From Notamacropus eugenii (Eukaryota; Chordata; Mammalia; Diprotodontia; Macropodidae), in NCBI RefSeq assembly GCF_028372415.1, contig NC_092878.1:24247403-24311402 (forward strand): a stretch of DNA of 64,000 nucleotides, given 5' to 3'. The stretch's first letter is position 1. The number at the start of each line of letters is the position of its first letter. This document shows positions 51,022 through 63,062 of the stretch, in pieces. The notes beneath the pieces were generated by a model, which worked only from the letters and a program-made list of their open reading frames with translations, ran no database searches and was not told where the DNA came from. The position numbers and the translations under genes were made by a program.

Positions 51022-52865
51022 TAACTCTATCCTGGTTTGGGGAGAGCATGAACACAGCCTTGCCCTTAATAGTCTAAGTCATACATCCAGGCCTCGCCTT
51101 CCTAACAAGAGCTCTTCAGTTTCCTCCGTGTTACTATCCACACAAAACCACACAGTTCCTACCACAGGAACTATCACATAGGTAGAGCTTTGATTTTTGC
51201 AAACCTCTATTACCTCTCATGCAAAATATTTCACTTCTGAGATTTATATGAAATATTCACCTCAGAATATCTTTACAACCAGCAAGGATGATATGAATCA
51301 TTCCTCTTTCCTAGCTCAAAATATGAGAAAGTGACTTCAGACAAATTGAAATAAATTAAAGAAAGGCTGGTTCAGAGAAAAAAAAACAATGCACTTCCCA
51401 GTGGGATTCATTAAAGTTGCTTGAATCAATATGTGGAATAAAATTAGAGAACATGGTCATTTGGAAATCGTTGAAGACTTGGAACAGAGTTATATTTTAT
51501 CCAGTCATGTGAACAGGTGTTGAACAATCTATGTTTTTAATACTTGAGGAAGAGTATTAGATTCACATCTAAGGTTTTTTGTTTTGTTTTTTTTAATCTG
51601 GAGAGAAAATAGCCCAAATATATGTTTATATAGAATAGCCCAGAAAAAGGGGCAAGGATTGTAGAGGTCAATTCAATGGGGCGGGGAGGGAAACAATGAA
51701 ATTGGTGACAGTGAAGTTACAATTATTCAAAGAGATAGGGTAACCCAGTCTCTAGAAAATCTGACCCTCAATTTCCCAGGGATTTGGGGGGAAATGGGGA
51801 CCTATAGAGGTCACAGGGAGAGGATCCTATGGGCAGTGGCCTGGAAGTAGATTTCCTGCTAGTGCTGAGGAGATCAGGGAGGTGAGGTTCAGAGTTGACA
51901 GTTGTTTTCGGTAGCCATTTCTTACTTTTTTTTTGCAATCTACCCAAAGAGTTTGGAAAGTTTATATGACTGAAAATCTTTGTGGGGCCAGGAGGCTGAG
52001 CTTTCTTCAAGGTTATGCACTTGTAATAATTTCTAAGAAAACTTCTAAAGTTAAATTTTGTGGTAAAATACTTTGGAGAAGCTACATGAATGCTTGTACA
52101 TCCAGAGAGTGGATGACATGATCACTATATTTCACCATTTATTCCTACTTAACATATTATCTTCAAAGTGCAAGGAGGTATGCCTGGCCCAATATACCAT
52201 GCTCTTTTTGTCACAATGCTCCCAAGGAAACGTGAATTTGTAGTGTGATGAGGCTTTGAGAATGGGAGGTTTTGAAAAGGCATTAGTGAGTAGCCAAGTG
52301 AAATAGGGAAAGGAAGATAAGAAAAAAAGATGGTGGTCATGAGACACCAGCCTATAAATTCAGTTTCATGGTGCGACAGTTGGGTGCACAGAGCAGCTGA
52401 ACTTTCCATGATGATGATAAATACATACATTACTTAGAAATCCAGTTCTCCCAAGACCTACAAAAAATTTCCTTGGTAGTTTTCTGAAAGTGCCTCACAT
52501 ATCTTCATCTTGCTATCCTGAGGATGTAGAGTAATGAATTCGGAGCTGAGATTCCTGAAGGATGCCTTCGTGGTGGCTGTAATTGGGAATGGATATTAAG
52601 AATTTTTAATACTTGGTCAAGCTCTTTGCTACCAATTCCCAATTATGTTCCATTAAATTCTTCCTATTTTAAATATATGGGTCTTCTAGCTTGATCTGGT
52701 GAAATTTTATGGAAATAGGGGTTCACAGCTATGAGTCTGACTAGAGAATAAACTGTAGAATTACTGAACCTGGATTCGGCCCCTTTGGGGACCATGGTAG
52801 CAGTGGGCTGTATAAACTTCTGTTTTTGTTTAAAGCAGTATCTTGAGGGGATGCTTGAGTTTTTT
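51022..52865. other. Long unassigned stretch
   Basis: About 1.8 kb with no recognised element or exon. Minus-strand frames (80, 71, 93 codons at 51768-52430) are not recognisable. Confidence 0.5.
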
Positions 52866-53111
52866 GTTTGGTCTTTTCAGTTGTGTTAGACCCTCTGTGA
52901 TCCCATCTGGGTTTTTTTTGACAACGATATTGGAGTAGTTTGCCATTTCCTTTTCCTGCTCATTTTACAGATGAGGAACTGAGGTAAACAGGGTTAAGAA
53001 ACTTGCCCAGGGTCACATAGCTCATAAGTGCCTGAGGCCAGGTTTGAACTCAAGATGATGAATTTCTTGATTCTAAGTCCCATGATTTATCCATTGTACC
53101 ATCTAGCTTCT
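52866..53111 (-). mobile_element. Mar-1-type CORE-SINE
   Basis: 'gtttggtcttttcagttgtgttagaccctctgtgatcccatctgggttttttttgacaacgatattggagtagtttgcc' through 'cccagggtcacatagctcataagtgcctgaggcc' to 'ccatctagct'. Full-length reverse copy. Confidence 0.93.
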
Positions 53112-53779
53112 CAGTGAAAACTGGTTTTAATTCTATTTCAGTCATTAGTTTTTGTGTTGTTTTTTCTTCTTGCTTGTATTCCTGGGAATAAGATTTTGTT
53201 AAGTTAATCTTTTAAGATAAAATATGATACTCAAAAGAGAGAATGTTTGTAAATCATTTGGCACAGTGCCTAGCATGCAGTAGATGATTAATAAAAGGTT
53301 ATTTCATTCCCCCTTCCTTAAACCTTGTCAGGGTTACATCAGACAATTAACACTTAGTAACACCTTGACTGATTCCTTCAAGTCAAGGACAACTCTTCAT
53401 AGGCTTGATGGTTTTGACCAAGGCTGAGTATAGTCTGATATTCTATGAAATAACCCTGAAAATTACATGAAAAAGGAATGGGCTCTGTTTAGAAGGCCAA
53501 AGGCATGTTTCAGAGCCAGAATATTAACTTATCTTCTTCCTCCCCCAAAGACACTTGCATCAGTTTGCAATTTTGCAAAACGAATTCCAAAATGCAATGG
53601 GATGGGTTATATTTTTCTAGGTGGAGAAAGGGAAAAAGCAACTTTTTATGATTTTATTATTTATCTGGTCTCTAAAAATTCCCAGTGGAAAACTTTTATT
53701 TTTCTTGGTTTTCTAGGCCAGTGTTTTCAATGAAACACATGGACTATGACTATAATAATTGTTCAGATCATTCAAGACA
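53112..53779. other. Mostly unassigned; MIR/L2 end at 53235-53315
   Basis: 53235-53315 reads 'gtttgtaaatcatttggcacagtgcctagcatgcagtagatgattaataaaagg', a plus-strand MIR/L2 terminus. An 88-codon plus frame at 53467-53733 is unrecognised. Confidence 0.55.
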
Positions 53780-53890
53780 AATTTGTATTTGACTGACAGT
53801 CACTTAGCCTCTTTGAGTCCCAATTTCCTCAACTGCAAAATGATAGGTCTGTATTAAATGATGTCTAAGGTCCCCTTCATGTGGGCCACC
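53780..53890 (+). mobile_element. CORE-SINE tail
   Basis: 'cagtcacttagcctctttgagtcccaatttcctcaactgcaaaatgataggtctgtattaaatgatgtctaaggtccccttca'. Plus strand. Confidence 0.8.
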
Positions 53891-54234
53891 CCTAGTTTAG
53901 TTGTAGGTTAGATCCTTTTAATCCCCATGAGCCATAAAGTGGCTTACTACTGCTTCTCTCACAGTCCAAGGGGTAACCCTGAGGGATGAGGGCGCCTAAT
54001 ACTGTTACTCACAAAGTCTCATCCAATATATTCTCCCAAATAACAATCAAAACGTTAACATCTCCCAATATCAACCAACTAATTGACATCAGTTATCTTT
54101 TACAAAGCAGTTTTTAGTGAAACAATATGACATGGAATAAAGTATAGCAATACCTCATTGAATCCTTGTGCATTCTTCCCTCCATACTCCTTGCTTTTGT
54201 TATCATTCTTCCTTTTTTTTTTTTGAGGAGGAGG
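53891..54234. other. Unassigned stretch
   Basis: About 340 bp, no element recognised. A short poly-T run at 54212-54223. Confidence 0.5.
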
Positions 54235-54480
54235 ATAAATGACATTATGTCTTGACTTGTTCTTGAAATGGATTTAAGTGAGGCAGAGTTGCACAAAGCC
54301 TCCCTCTTCACTCTCCCTCCCAGAGTCATCAAAGTCCAGTGGAAATACTTATAAGTCAGCATGACTGGTGATGGTCCAGGAAACAATAGATGACCTTGGC
54401 ATCTTCAATGTATGACTAAGCACAAAGTGCTCCACAGTGCCTGCTTCAACCACTTATTTGATCCCTGGGGAGAATGCACT
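54235..54480 (-). mobile_element. 3' part of the unnamed ~570-bp marsupial repeat
   Basis: 'ttcttgaaatggatttaagtgaggcagagttgcacaaagcc', 'gagtcatcaaagtccagtgg', 'gatgaccttggcatcttcaatgtatgactaag', 'aaagtgctccacagtgcctgcttcaacca'. Complement of 31480-31680. Confidence 0.7.
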
Positions 54481-55400
54481 CAGACTTAATGTTCTCCATA
54501 TAAAATATTGCCTTACTAAATTTGCTTCTGAATCCAGCATAGTCAATGGATAAGTCACTTGCATGCATGATATAGCATCTTAGCCCCTGGATGTATTAAC
54601 TCCTGAGAGAGAGAGAACAAGGTTACTCCTCAGGGCTTGTTCCTTATTGGACTCAGCCACTGTTGTAAATAGCTTCATTTGCCATGAGACCTTTGATGCC
54701 TCTTCCAACTTTTTGAAGCTCATAAGGTCACTTCTGTTCTGTCTGTTCTGTCTCTGATACTCTAAGATCAGGAAAGAATTATGATCAAGAACTAAGATAC
54801 AAAAGAAAAAAAGATGTTGTGTGCTAATAGACACACTGTTTGAATGGTGGTGGTGAGTTCTCCCTACCCCCAAATGCATAGTAGTTGTTTCTCCTCAAGA
54901 GCCATCAAGGAAGAAAAAAGACTTCTTTTAAATGAACCTTTTATACACAGAGTTCTGGCTCAGCAAGCTAAGTCAAAGGCTTATTCTCACCACACAGTAA
55001 GATGACAACCACCTCCCCAAAAAACAATCAGCATATCTGCATCTCTTCTGAAGTGGGGAAGGAACAGGCTTCCCCTTCACATATTTCTGGAAGAAGACTC
55101 ACCAAGCCTCCACATGGATTGACAGCAGACATCAGATATTGCCCATGCTTTAAGGACTGTTGGCCCATTGTCCTATTACATAACTGTAGAGTTCATCTAG
55201 TGGGTCACACCTCCTGGCTTAGTGACCAATCTTCTCTGATGCTGTCAACACCTCCACCCCTAACTTTAGCAATCACTTCTTGGGGGACTGAAATTCCACT
55301 CAGGGTTTTCTGAATCATCCCCAAAGTGCCAATTCATTCAATGCTGAACCACATGTGTCCCCATGAAGTTGCCTAGGAATCTCAGGCATTTGCTATAAGG
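54481..55400. other. Unassigned stretch
   Basis: About 900 bp. Frames at 54580-54879 (-, 99 codons) and 55002-55313 (+, 103 codons) have no recognisable domain. No splice context supports an exon. Confidence 0.5.
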
Positions 55401-55617
55401 CAGAGGTGTTAATCATATGGACTTGGACCAATATTCCCAAGTGTACCCTAACTGGAATCAAATGTAATTGGGAAATATTTAGCAAAGTAAACAAAAATAC
55501 AGTAGAAAATAAGATAATGTTAATATGTGGTTTTTAAAGTCATTGCAGCCTGCAGGGATCCCTATGTGTTCTAAAGCAGGTTTAACAACCCTTTTCAATT
55601 TGAGTTTGACACCTGTG
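55401..55617 (+). mobile_element. hAT-like short inverted-repeat element, copy 2
   Basis: Starts CAGAGGTGTTAATC and ends GAGTTTGACACCTGTG, giving imperfect terminal inverted repeats of the CAGAGGTGTCAAACTC type. The flanks ctataagg (55393-55400) and ctttatgg (55618-55625) agree at 6 of 8, fitting an old 8-bp hAT target duplication. The interior matches 22360-22556. Non-coding, so moved by a transposase supplied in trans. Confidence 0.72.
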
Positions 55618-55724
55618 CTTTATGGAATGACCCCTGAAGACTCATCCACATGTAGTTCCAGGCATAGCCAGGCTACAAGAGGTTAGAATATTCTCCTTTT
55701 GCACTACTCAGTATTTGCAACACC

Positions 55725-55860
55725 TTAGAAAAGACCCAGGAAGTCTTCTAGTCCAACCTGTACATGAACAGGCATTTTCTCTACAGTATTCTTCAATGAC
55801 TGGTCATCAGTCCTCCACTTGAAGATTTCCAGTGAATTAATTATGCAAAGTCACTTCAAT
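55725..55860 (-). mobile_element. CR1/L3 LINE fragment
   Basis: 'gacccaggaagtcttctagtccaacctgtacatgaacaggcattttctctacag', 'ctggtcatcagtcctccacttgaagatttccagtg': the complement of a CR1-type 3' region near the stretch seen at 35125-35520. Confidence 0.65.
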
Positions 55861-55984
55861 ATAACAGGTACCTACTAAACACCTTCCTTATGTATAAGGT
55901 CTCTATTTCCAAATTTACATATCTAGTACTAGATGGAAGGGAAATGAAGATTAAAAAAAACAACAACAAAACCTAATGAACCCA

Positions 55985-56990
55985 GCTCCTCTAGAGGAGC
56001 AAACACTGAAAAAAGAATCTAAGAGATGGCAGCTAGGAAAGAATGGATTCCAGGTATGGGGGAAAGCTAATGTAAAGGGCTGGAGAAGGAATGGCAATTT
56101 TAGGGAAAAGCAAATAGGTCAATTTGGTGGAAATATCAACTCCTTTATAGAGAGTAATATGAAATAAGTTTGGAAAGGCAACCTAGAGTCAGATTGTGAA
56201 GGGATTTAAGCATCAAAGTGAGGAGTTTGTATTTTAACCTATAGAAAATAGAGAGCCACTTAAGATTTCTAAATCAAAAATCTTTGTTTTTCTATTCTGC
56301 ACTAAGAATGGATTGCAGAGAGGAAAAACTGGAGAGACATTAAGAGAATATTAAAATAGTTCAAGTGAGAGGTGATGAGGGCTTGAAACTAGTGTAGAGA
56401 AAAGGACAGATGGGAAAGTTATGCAGAGGTAGAACTAAAGCTCAATGAATGATTTGACATGAATAAATGAAAATTTGACACAAAATAAATTGTGGTGGTT
56501 GTTGAGATGATTTAAGTTGGTACGTCCATGGAACATCTAGGTGGAAATTAATGTTCAATAGGCAGCTAGCTGGACTAGTGAGCTAATTTTATGACTGCAG
56601 AGTTTACAGTTTTAGTACTAGATATGTAAATTTGGAAACAGAAAATAAATAAGCCCATTAAATTAAATTAAAGAGAAAAGAGAGAGAGAAAAAGGAGAGA
56701 ACAAAAGAGAGAAAAAGATGTACACACAAATAAACAGAGAGGGAAGGTGTAGAAAGAGGAATCATGACACATTCTTGAGATATACCCAGTGTTAAAGAAA
56801 ACAAGATAGATGACTAAGAAAGAGATTTAAAATAGAAAGGAGAATCACATGAAATCATGGAAATCCAGAATCATGGAAACTGAAGAAGAAGAGAATATAC
56901 AGAATCAATGGTGTCAAAAGTGACAAGAGATCAAGACGGATGAAGACTTAGAAAGAATAATTAGTTGAAGCAATCTTGAGCCATTGGAAA
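55985..56990 (-). mobile_element. L2 LINE, about 1 kb of RT and 3' region
   Basis: Antisense L2 in order: 'gtcagattgtgaagggatttaagcatcaaagtgaggagtttgtattttaacctatag', 'tagttcaagtgagaggtgatgagggcttgaaactagtg', 'ggaacatctaggtggaaattaatgttcaataggcagc', 'atggtgtcaaaagtgacaagagatcaagacggatgaag'. The last encodes the DLSxAFDTxDH block of the RT in reverse. Many indels. Confidence 0.8.
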
Positions 56991-57576
56991 CTTTTTTTAA
57001 AAGAAATTTTGTGTCTTTATTGGAATGGTGTTAGGCTCTAAATAAACCAATTTTGATATTTGCATTTGTTTTTTATCAGAAATGACACTACATAGTTGCA
57101 ATACTGGTCTGAAAAATTTCTCTTTATTTTTCTTTTAAAGCAAAAAACAGGAGGAAAGTATTCAGAAAGTGCTAGCAGGCATCACTTAATCCAAAGATAC
57201 TACCTTTAGATCCAGCTAGTACTTGTGAAGAAAACCAGATTTTTTTTGGATGGTTGAACATTTTTACAATTAGAAATACATAAGTATGTAAGCAGGTGTC
57301 ATGAGGCCTTTAAAAATTTTTACTTTATAGTTGGCTTCTATTTTCCCCAAATATGATAGTTTTTCTTTGACATTTTTTCCTCAAAGTCTAAAAAAGTATG
57401 AAATATAAACATATTCTTCCATTGTCCACTTGGAAGCATGAAATTCCAACATTAGAGAGCTATCTACATACAGTTAAATTAATAAATATTCAAAATATCT
57501 TGTCACAAAGCTAAAACACCTTCTTTTTGTTACACACAGATTCAAATATTGCCTAAAGAAAAACGTTTTTACAGGA
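56991..57576. other. Unassigned stretch left of plus-strand L1
   Basis: About 590 bp, AT-rich, no element or exon recognised. Confidence 0.5.
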
Positions 57577-58714
57577 CAGAGCCAAGATGGTGGAGAAAAC
57601 ATGGACTCATCTGAGCTCTTCCACAAACTCCTTCAGATACCTCTAAAAAGTGAATCTGAACAAATTTTAGAGTGGCAGAATCCACTAGGAGACAAAGTGT
57701 GACAGATTTCCAGACCAGGACAACGTGGAAGGTAGATGGGAAGAATCAGTTGCATGGGACTGGGAGAGCACAGAGCATGTAGGTGACAACAGCACAGACT
57801 TGGCTATAGCCATAGTGGAGTGGGAATGGGGTGGACTGAATCATAAGCCATAATATGGGTTCCCAAGCCTCTCAGTACAGGACTGGAGTCCTGCAGAACT
57901 GAGTGAGAGATAAATGGAGGGCCTTCAGCAGGAGCTGCAGCCACTCCTGGGGTGATCAGCCCACAGATTAAATGTTTGAAAGCAACCTTCTTGAACTTCC
58001 AGGAGCCAAGATGGTAGAGTAAACTGTAAGTGCTCTCACCCTCCCTTTGTTGACCTCCAAAAACCCAGAGAATATTGCCCCAGGAAAAATCCTGGAAGAG
58101 TGGAGCCAGAAGAAGGAATAAACAGTCTTTTAACTAGGGAGGCTAGGGCAACCAGCGGGAAGGGTCCCTTTTGCTGTGGCTGAAGGGGACCAGTGAAGGA
58201 CCAGAAGCATGCCATCAAGCAACACCTTAGTGGACCTGCAGATCCCCATGGGGGTAGAGCCCATAGAGGGCAACACCAGAACTCCAGGCATGCCTTAATA
58301 CAACCAGGGGAATTGGGCAAATACCAGCACAGATGGGAGCTCACCAGCTGCTGAGCCTGGCTGTGCTCTAGTGCAGACCTTGGGGAGGAGAGGACCTCCC
58401 ATGGCCAGACCACTCTTCCTCAACACTTCATGCCTAGTGTTTCAGTGTAACCCCAGGGAAACTCAGAAAGACTTCAACTGGCCTCAGATTTGCCACACAC
58501 CAGCCAGCTCAGCACCAGGTAAGCTGTATCATTATATAGCTTCTAGCTGAAAGAATCAGAGGCCCCAATACACAAAGCCAGAAATCAGGTCCCAAACTCC
58601 CAACAAAAGAAATGTGGGACTGAGCTCACTGTACCCCAGAAGCAGAGATCAATTTTAAATTCCAGGAAAAAGACAATCACTACAAGTAAGAAGTAAATCA
58701 GAAAAGCAAAGATC
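57577..58714 (+). promoter_or_regulatory. Old L1 5' UTR with two GCCAAGATGG blocks
   Basis: The first block GACAGAGCCAAGATGGTGGAG is at 57577. A second, CAGGAGCCAAGATGGTAGAG, lies at about 58000 and is followed by GTAAGTGCTCTCACC. The same layout is found in the young L1, where the second block has drifted (CAGGAGCTGGGATGCCGGAG at about 14180-14200 minus) but GTAAGTGCTCTC is kept. So this is inherited structure rather than a nested insertion. CpGs are largely lost and the promoter is not expected to work. Confidence 0.7.
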
Positions 58715-59719
58715 ATGGAATCTTACTACAGGGAAAGGGAAGATCAAAATATGAATTCAGAAGAAGACAGCATTGACACTGTACTCACATCTGAAAATTC
58801 AGACGGGAATATGAACTGGTCTCAGACCCAAAGAGCATTCTTGAAAGAGCTCATAAAGGATTTTAAAAGCCAAATTAGAGAGGTAGAAGAAAAGTTGTCT
58901 AATGATTTTAAAAATACAAACTGCAAAAATGAAAAAAGAATTCGCTGAAGAGAACACTTCCTTAAAAAGTAAGTGGCCAAATGGATATGGATGTATAAAG
59001 CTTAATTGGGAAAACTGGACAAATGGAAATGGAAGTACAAAAGCTAACTGAAGAAAGCAATTAGTTAAAAATTAGAATTGAGCAAATAGAAGCTAGTGAC
59101 TTTATGTGGCATTAACAGTCAAACAAAATCTAAAGAATGAAAAAATAGAAGAAAATGTAAAATATCTTATTGGAAAAACAACTGACTAGGAAAATAGATT
59201 CACAAAATCTAAGAATTATTGGTGAACCAGAAAGCCATGATGAAAAAAAAGACCCTGGACAATGTTTTCCAAGAAATCATCAAGAAAAACTACCCTGAAA
59301 TCCTAGATCCAGAAGGCAAAATAGTCATCCAAAGAATCTGCCAATTACCTCCTGAAAGGGATTCCAAATTGAAAATGTCAAAGAATATTGTTGCCAAATT
59401 CCAGAGCTATCAGGTCAAGGAGAAAATACTTCAAGCATTCAGAAAGAAACCATTTAAATATCAAGGAACTACAGTCAAGATCACACAGGACCTTGCAGCT
59501 TCTACATTAAAAGACTGGAGGGATTGGAATATCATATTCCTTAAGGCAAAGGAGCTTGGACTATGCCTAAGGATCAATTACCCAGCAAAATTGAGCATAA
59601 TCTTTCAGGCAAGGAGAAAGGCATTCAATGAAACAAGAGATTTTCAAACTTTCCTGATAAAAAGCCCAGAGCTCAATAGAAAATTTGATTTTCAAATGCA
59701 AGACTCAAAAGAGGCATAA
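58715..59719 (+). pseudogene. L1 ORF1 pseudogene
   Basis: From Met at 58715: 77 codons open (MESYYREREDQNMNSEEDS to about SNDFKNTNCKNEKRIR), then frameshifts and stops through the coiled coil, then an open stretch 59219-59719 covering the RRM and C-terminal domain (KNIVAKFQSYQVKEKIL, KITQDLAASTLKDWRDWN, NYPAKLSIIFQARRKAFNE). The coiled coil has about three repeat units against about six in the intact ORF1 at 12430-13611. No function expected. Confidence 0.92.
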
Positions 59720-60299
59720 AAAGGGAAAAATTTGCTATTCGATATGGGCTAACTGTTTACATTCCTATAGGGGAGGATAGTACTTGTTAATCTCAATAAT
59801 TGTGTATTTATTATGATGTTTAAAAGAGATACACATAGATAGAGGGAGTGGATATAGATGAACTGATGTGAAAATTTAAAAAAAGGTAATTAGAGGGTGG
59901 GAAGGGATTATAATGGGATAAGAGAAAAGGAGGAGGCAGAAAAGGGTAAATTACATCACATGAAGAGGCACAAAAACATATTATAATAGAGGGAAGGAAA
60001 GGAGGAAGATGAGCATTGCTTGAGCTTTACTCTCATCCGATTTGGTTCAAGGAGGAAACTGCATACTCAAATATAGAAATATAACTTACTCTACGGGCAG
60101 TAGGAGGGGGAAAGGGAAAGAAAAGTGATGGGGTGGTTAGAAGGGAGGGAAGAAATGGTAAAGAAAAAAAAGGAAGGGGGGCTGATAGAAAGGAGGGAAG
60201 ACTGAGGGAGGCAGTGGTCAAAAGTAAAACTCCTGAGGAGGGGAAGGAAAAAGAAAGAAATTAAACCATAAACAGAAAGGGAAATAGGATGGAGAGAAA

Positions 60300-63062
60300 G
60301 ACACAGAGAGTAATCATGACTTTGGATGTAAATCAGATGAACTGTGCCATAAAATGGAGGCAGATAGCATAGTGCATTAGAAACCATAACCCTACAATAT
60401 GTTGTTTACAAGAAACACATTTGAAACAGGGTAAAGGTAAAACCCTGGAGTAGAATATATTATACTTTAACTGATGAAAAAAAAGCAGAGATAGCAATCC
60501 TAATCTCAGACAAAGCAAAAACAAAAATAGATCTAATCAAAATAGATAAGGAAGGAAGCTATATCCTGCTAAAAGGCACCATTAAAAATGAAATAATATT
60601 GTTAATAAACATATGCACCAAGTGATACAGCACTCAAATTCTTAGAGGAGAAGTTAAGGGAGTTACTGGAAGAACTAGATAGCAAAACTATATTAGTAGG
60701 AGACCTCTACCTCTCCTCCTATGAACTTGATAAATCCAACCTCAAAATAAACAAGAAAGAAATTAAGGAGGTGAATAGAATTCTGGAAAAGGTAGACAGA
60801 CCTCTGGAAAAAATTGAATGAGGAAAGAAAAGAATATAACTTTTTCTCAGTGGTACATGGCACATAATCAAAAACTGACTACATAACAGGGTATAAAAAC
60901 TTAACAATTCAGTGCAGAAAGCCAAAGATGGTCAATGCATTCTTTTCAGATCATGATGCAATAAAAATTATATGTAATAAAGGTCCCTGGAAAAATAGAC
61001 CAAAAGTTAATTGGAAGCTAAATAATCAAATCTTAAAGAATGAGTGGGTCAAACAACAAACAAAGAAATAGTGAGTCATAGAAACAATCAATAATTTCAT
61101 TCAAGAGGATGACAGTAACAAGCTGGCCTACCCAAACTTATGGGATGCAGTGAAAGGAGTCCTTAGGTGAAGTTTTATATTTCTGAATGCTTACAAGAAA
61201 AAAATTGAGAAAGAGGAGATCATTGAATTGGACATGCAATTGAAAAAGTTAGAAAAAGAACAAATTGAAAATCCTCAATTAAATTCCAATTTATAAATAC
61301 TGAAAACCAAAGGAGAAATTAACAAAACTGAAATTTAAAAAACTATCAAACTAATAAATAAAACTAAGAACTGATTTTATGAAAAAAAATCAATAAAATA
61401 GGTAAATCTTTAGTCAATTTTATTTAAAAAAAAAAACCAAATTATCAGTATCAAAAATGAAAAGGGTGAACTCACCTCCAATGAAGAGAAAATTAAAACA
61501 ATAATTAGAAATTACTTTGTCCAACTGTATGCTCATAAATTAGGCAATCTAAATGAGATGCATGATTATTTTAAAATGTATAAATTGCCTAGATTAACAG
61601 AAGAGCAAGTTGAGTACTTAAATAACTCCATTTCAGGAAAGAAAATTGAACAAGACATCAATGAACTCCCAAGGAAAAAATTTCCAGGGCCAGAAGGATT
61701 TGCAAATGAATTCTATCAAACATTTAAAGAACAGTTAATTCCAATACTGTAGAGACTATTTGGGGAAATTGCCAAAGAAGGAGTCCTACTAAATTCTTTT
61801 TATGATGCAAATATGGTTCTGATACCTAAACCAGGAAGAGCCAAAACGGAGAAAGAAAATTATAGACCAATTTCTCTGATGAATATAGATGCAAAAATTT
61901 TAAATAAGATTTTTGTAAAAAGAATACAGCAACTTATCGTGAAAATATTACATTAAGATCAGGTAGGATTTATACCAGTAATGCAGGGCTGGTTCAATAT
62001 TAGAAAAACTATTAGTGCTATTAATCATATCAACAACAAAACTAACAGAAACCACATGATTATCTCAATAGATGCAGAAAAACTTTTGACAAAATACAAC
62101 ACCCATTCCTATTGAAAACACCAGAAAGCATAGGAATAAATGGAACTTTCCATAAAATAATAAGTAGTATCTGCCTAAAACTGTCAGCAAGCATTACATG
62201 TAATAGGGACAAGCTTCATGCATTTCCAATAAGATCAGAGGTGAAACAAAGATGTCCATTATCACCACTGTTATTCAATATGGTAATAGAAATGCTAGCT
62301 GTAACAATAAGAGAAGAAAAAGAAATTGAAGGAATTCGAATAGGCAAAAAAGAAACTAAGTTATCACTCTTTGCAGATGATATGATGATACACTTAGAGC
62401 ATCCCAGAGAATCAAGTAAAAAACTACTTGAGCTAATAAACAACTTTGGCAAAGTTGCAGGTTACAAAATAAACCCACATAAATCATCTGCATTTCTATA
62501 TATTACTACCAAAGCCCAACAGCAAGAGATAGAGAGAATAATCCCATTTAAAGCTACAGCAGACACTCTAAAATATCTGAGAGTCTACCTGCTGAAACAA
62601 ACCCAGGGACTATATGAACACAACTACAAAACGCTTTTCACACAAATAAAGTCAGATCTAAATAACTGGAAAAACATCAGTTGCTCATGGGTAGGCTGAG
62701 CTAATATAATAAAAATGACAATTCTATCTAAATTAATTTACTTATTCAGTGCCATACCAATCGAACTACCAAAAATTATTTTCTAGAACTAGAAAAAAAT
62801 ACTATCACATTTCATCTGGAAGAGCAAAAGGTCCAGAATATCAAGGGAATTAATGAAAAAATGTTAGAGAAGGTGGCCTAGTCCTACCAGATCTCAAATT
62901 GTACTATAAAACAGCAAGCATCTGAACCACTTAGTACTGGCTAAGAAATAGAGGGGTAGATCAGTAGAACAGATTAGGTACTGAAGACACAGAAGTCAAT
63001 GAATATAGCAGTCTACCGTTTGATAGACTCAAAGACCCCATTTTCTGGGATAAGAACTTACT
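60300..63062 (+). pseudogene. L1 ORF2 pseudogene, 3'-truncated
   Basis: Endonuclease motifs are recognisable across frames ('ccctacaatatgttgtttacaagaaacacatttg' = [12 protein letters not shown] region). RT has open pieces: 61558-61752 ([34 protein letters not shown]) and 62112-62699 ([33 protein letters not shown]). The first break of the RT core is at the SIDAEK motif (an A-run). It keeps QVGFIPV where the young L1 has QVRFIPG. Everything downstream of about the FWDKN codons, including the Cys-rich region and 3' UTR, is missing. Confidence 0.9.

Larger units (their letters stand above)
57577..63062 (+). mobile_element. Old L1, 5' end present, 3' part lost
   Basis: About 5.5 kb. Element order: 5' UTR from GACAGAGCCAAGATGGTGG (57577-58714), decayed ORF1 (58715-59719), spacer (about 590 nt), decayed ORF2 from about 60300. 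It stops abruptly at about 63062 within the codons for FWDKN(S)L, where an antisense ACTR3 sequence begins. Many stops and frameshifts, few CpGs: much older than the minus-strand L1. No target-site duplication can be paired because the right end is missing. Confidence 0.93.

Noticed and set aside
58001-58020. A second L1 inserted into the 5' UTR of the plus-strand L1
   Set aside because: Suggested by the repeated GCCAAGATGG, but the young L1 has the same two-block layout and the flanks are continuous, so the block is native to the 5' UTR.
58036-58413. 125-codon minus frame
   Set aside because: Antisense to the old L1 5' UTR; no recognisable domain.
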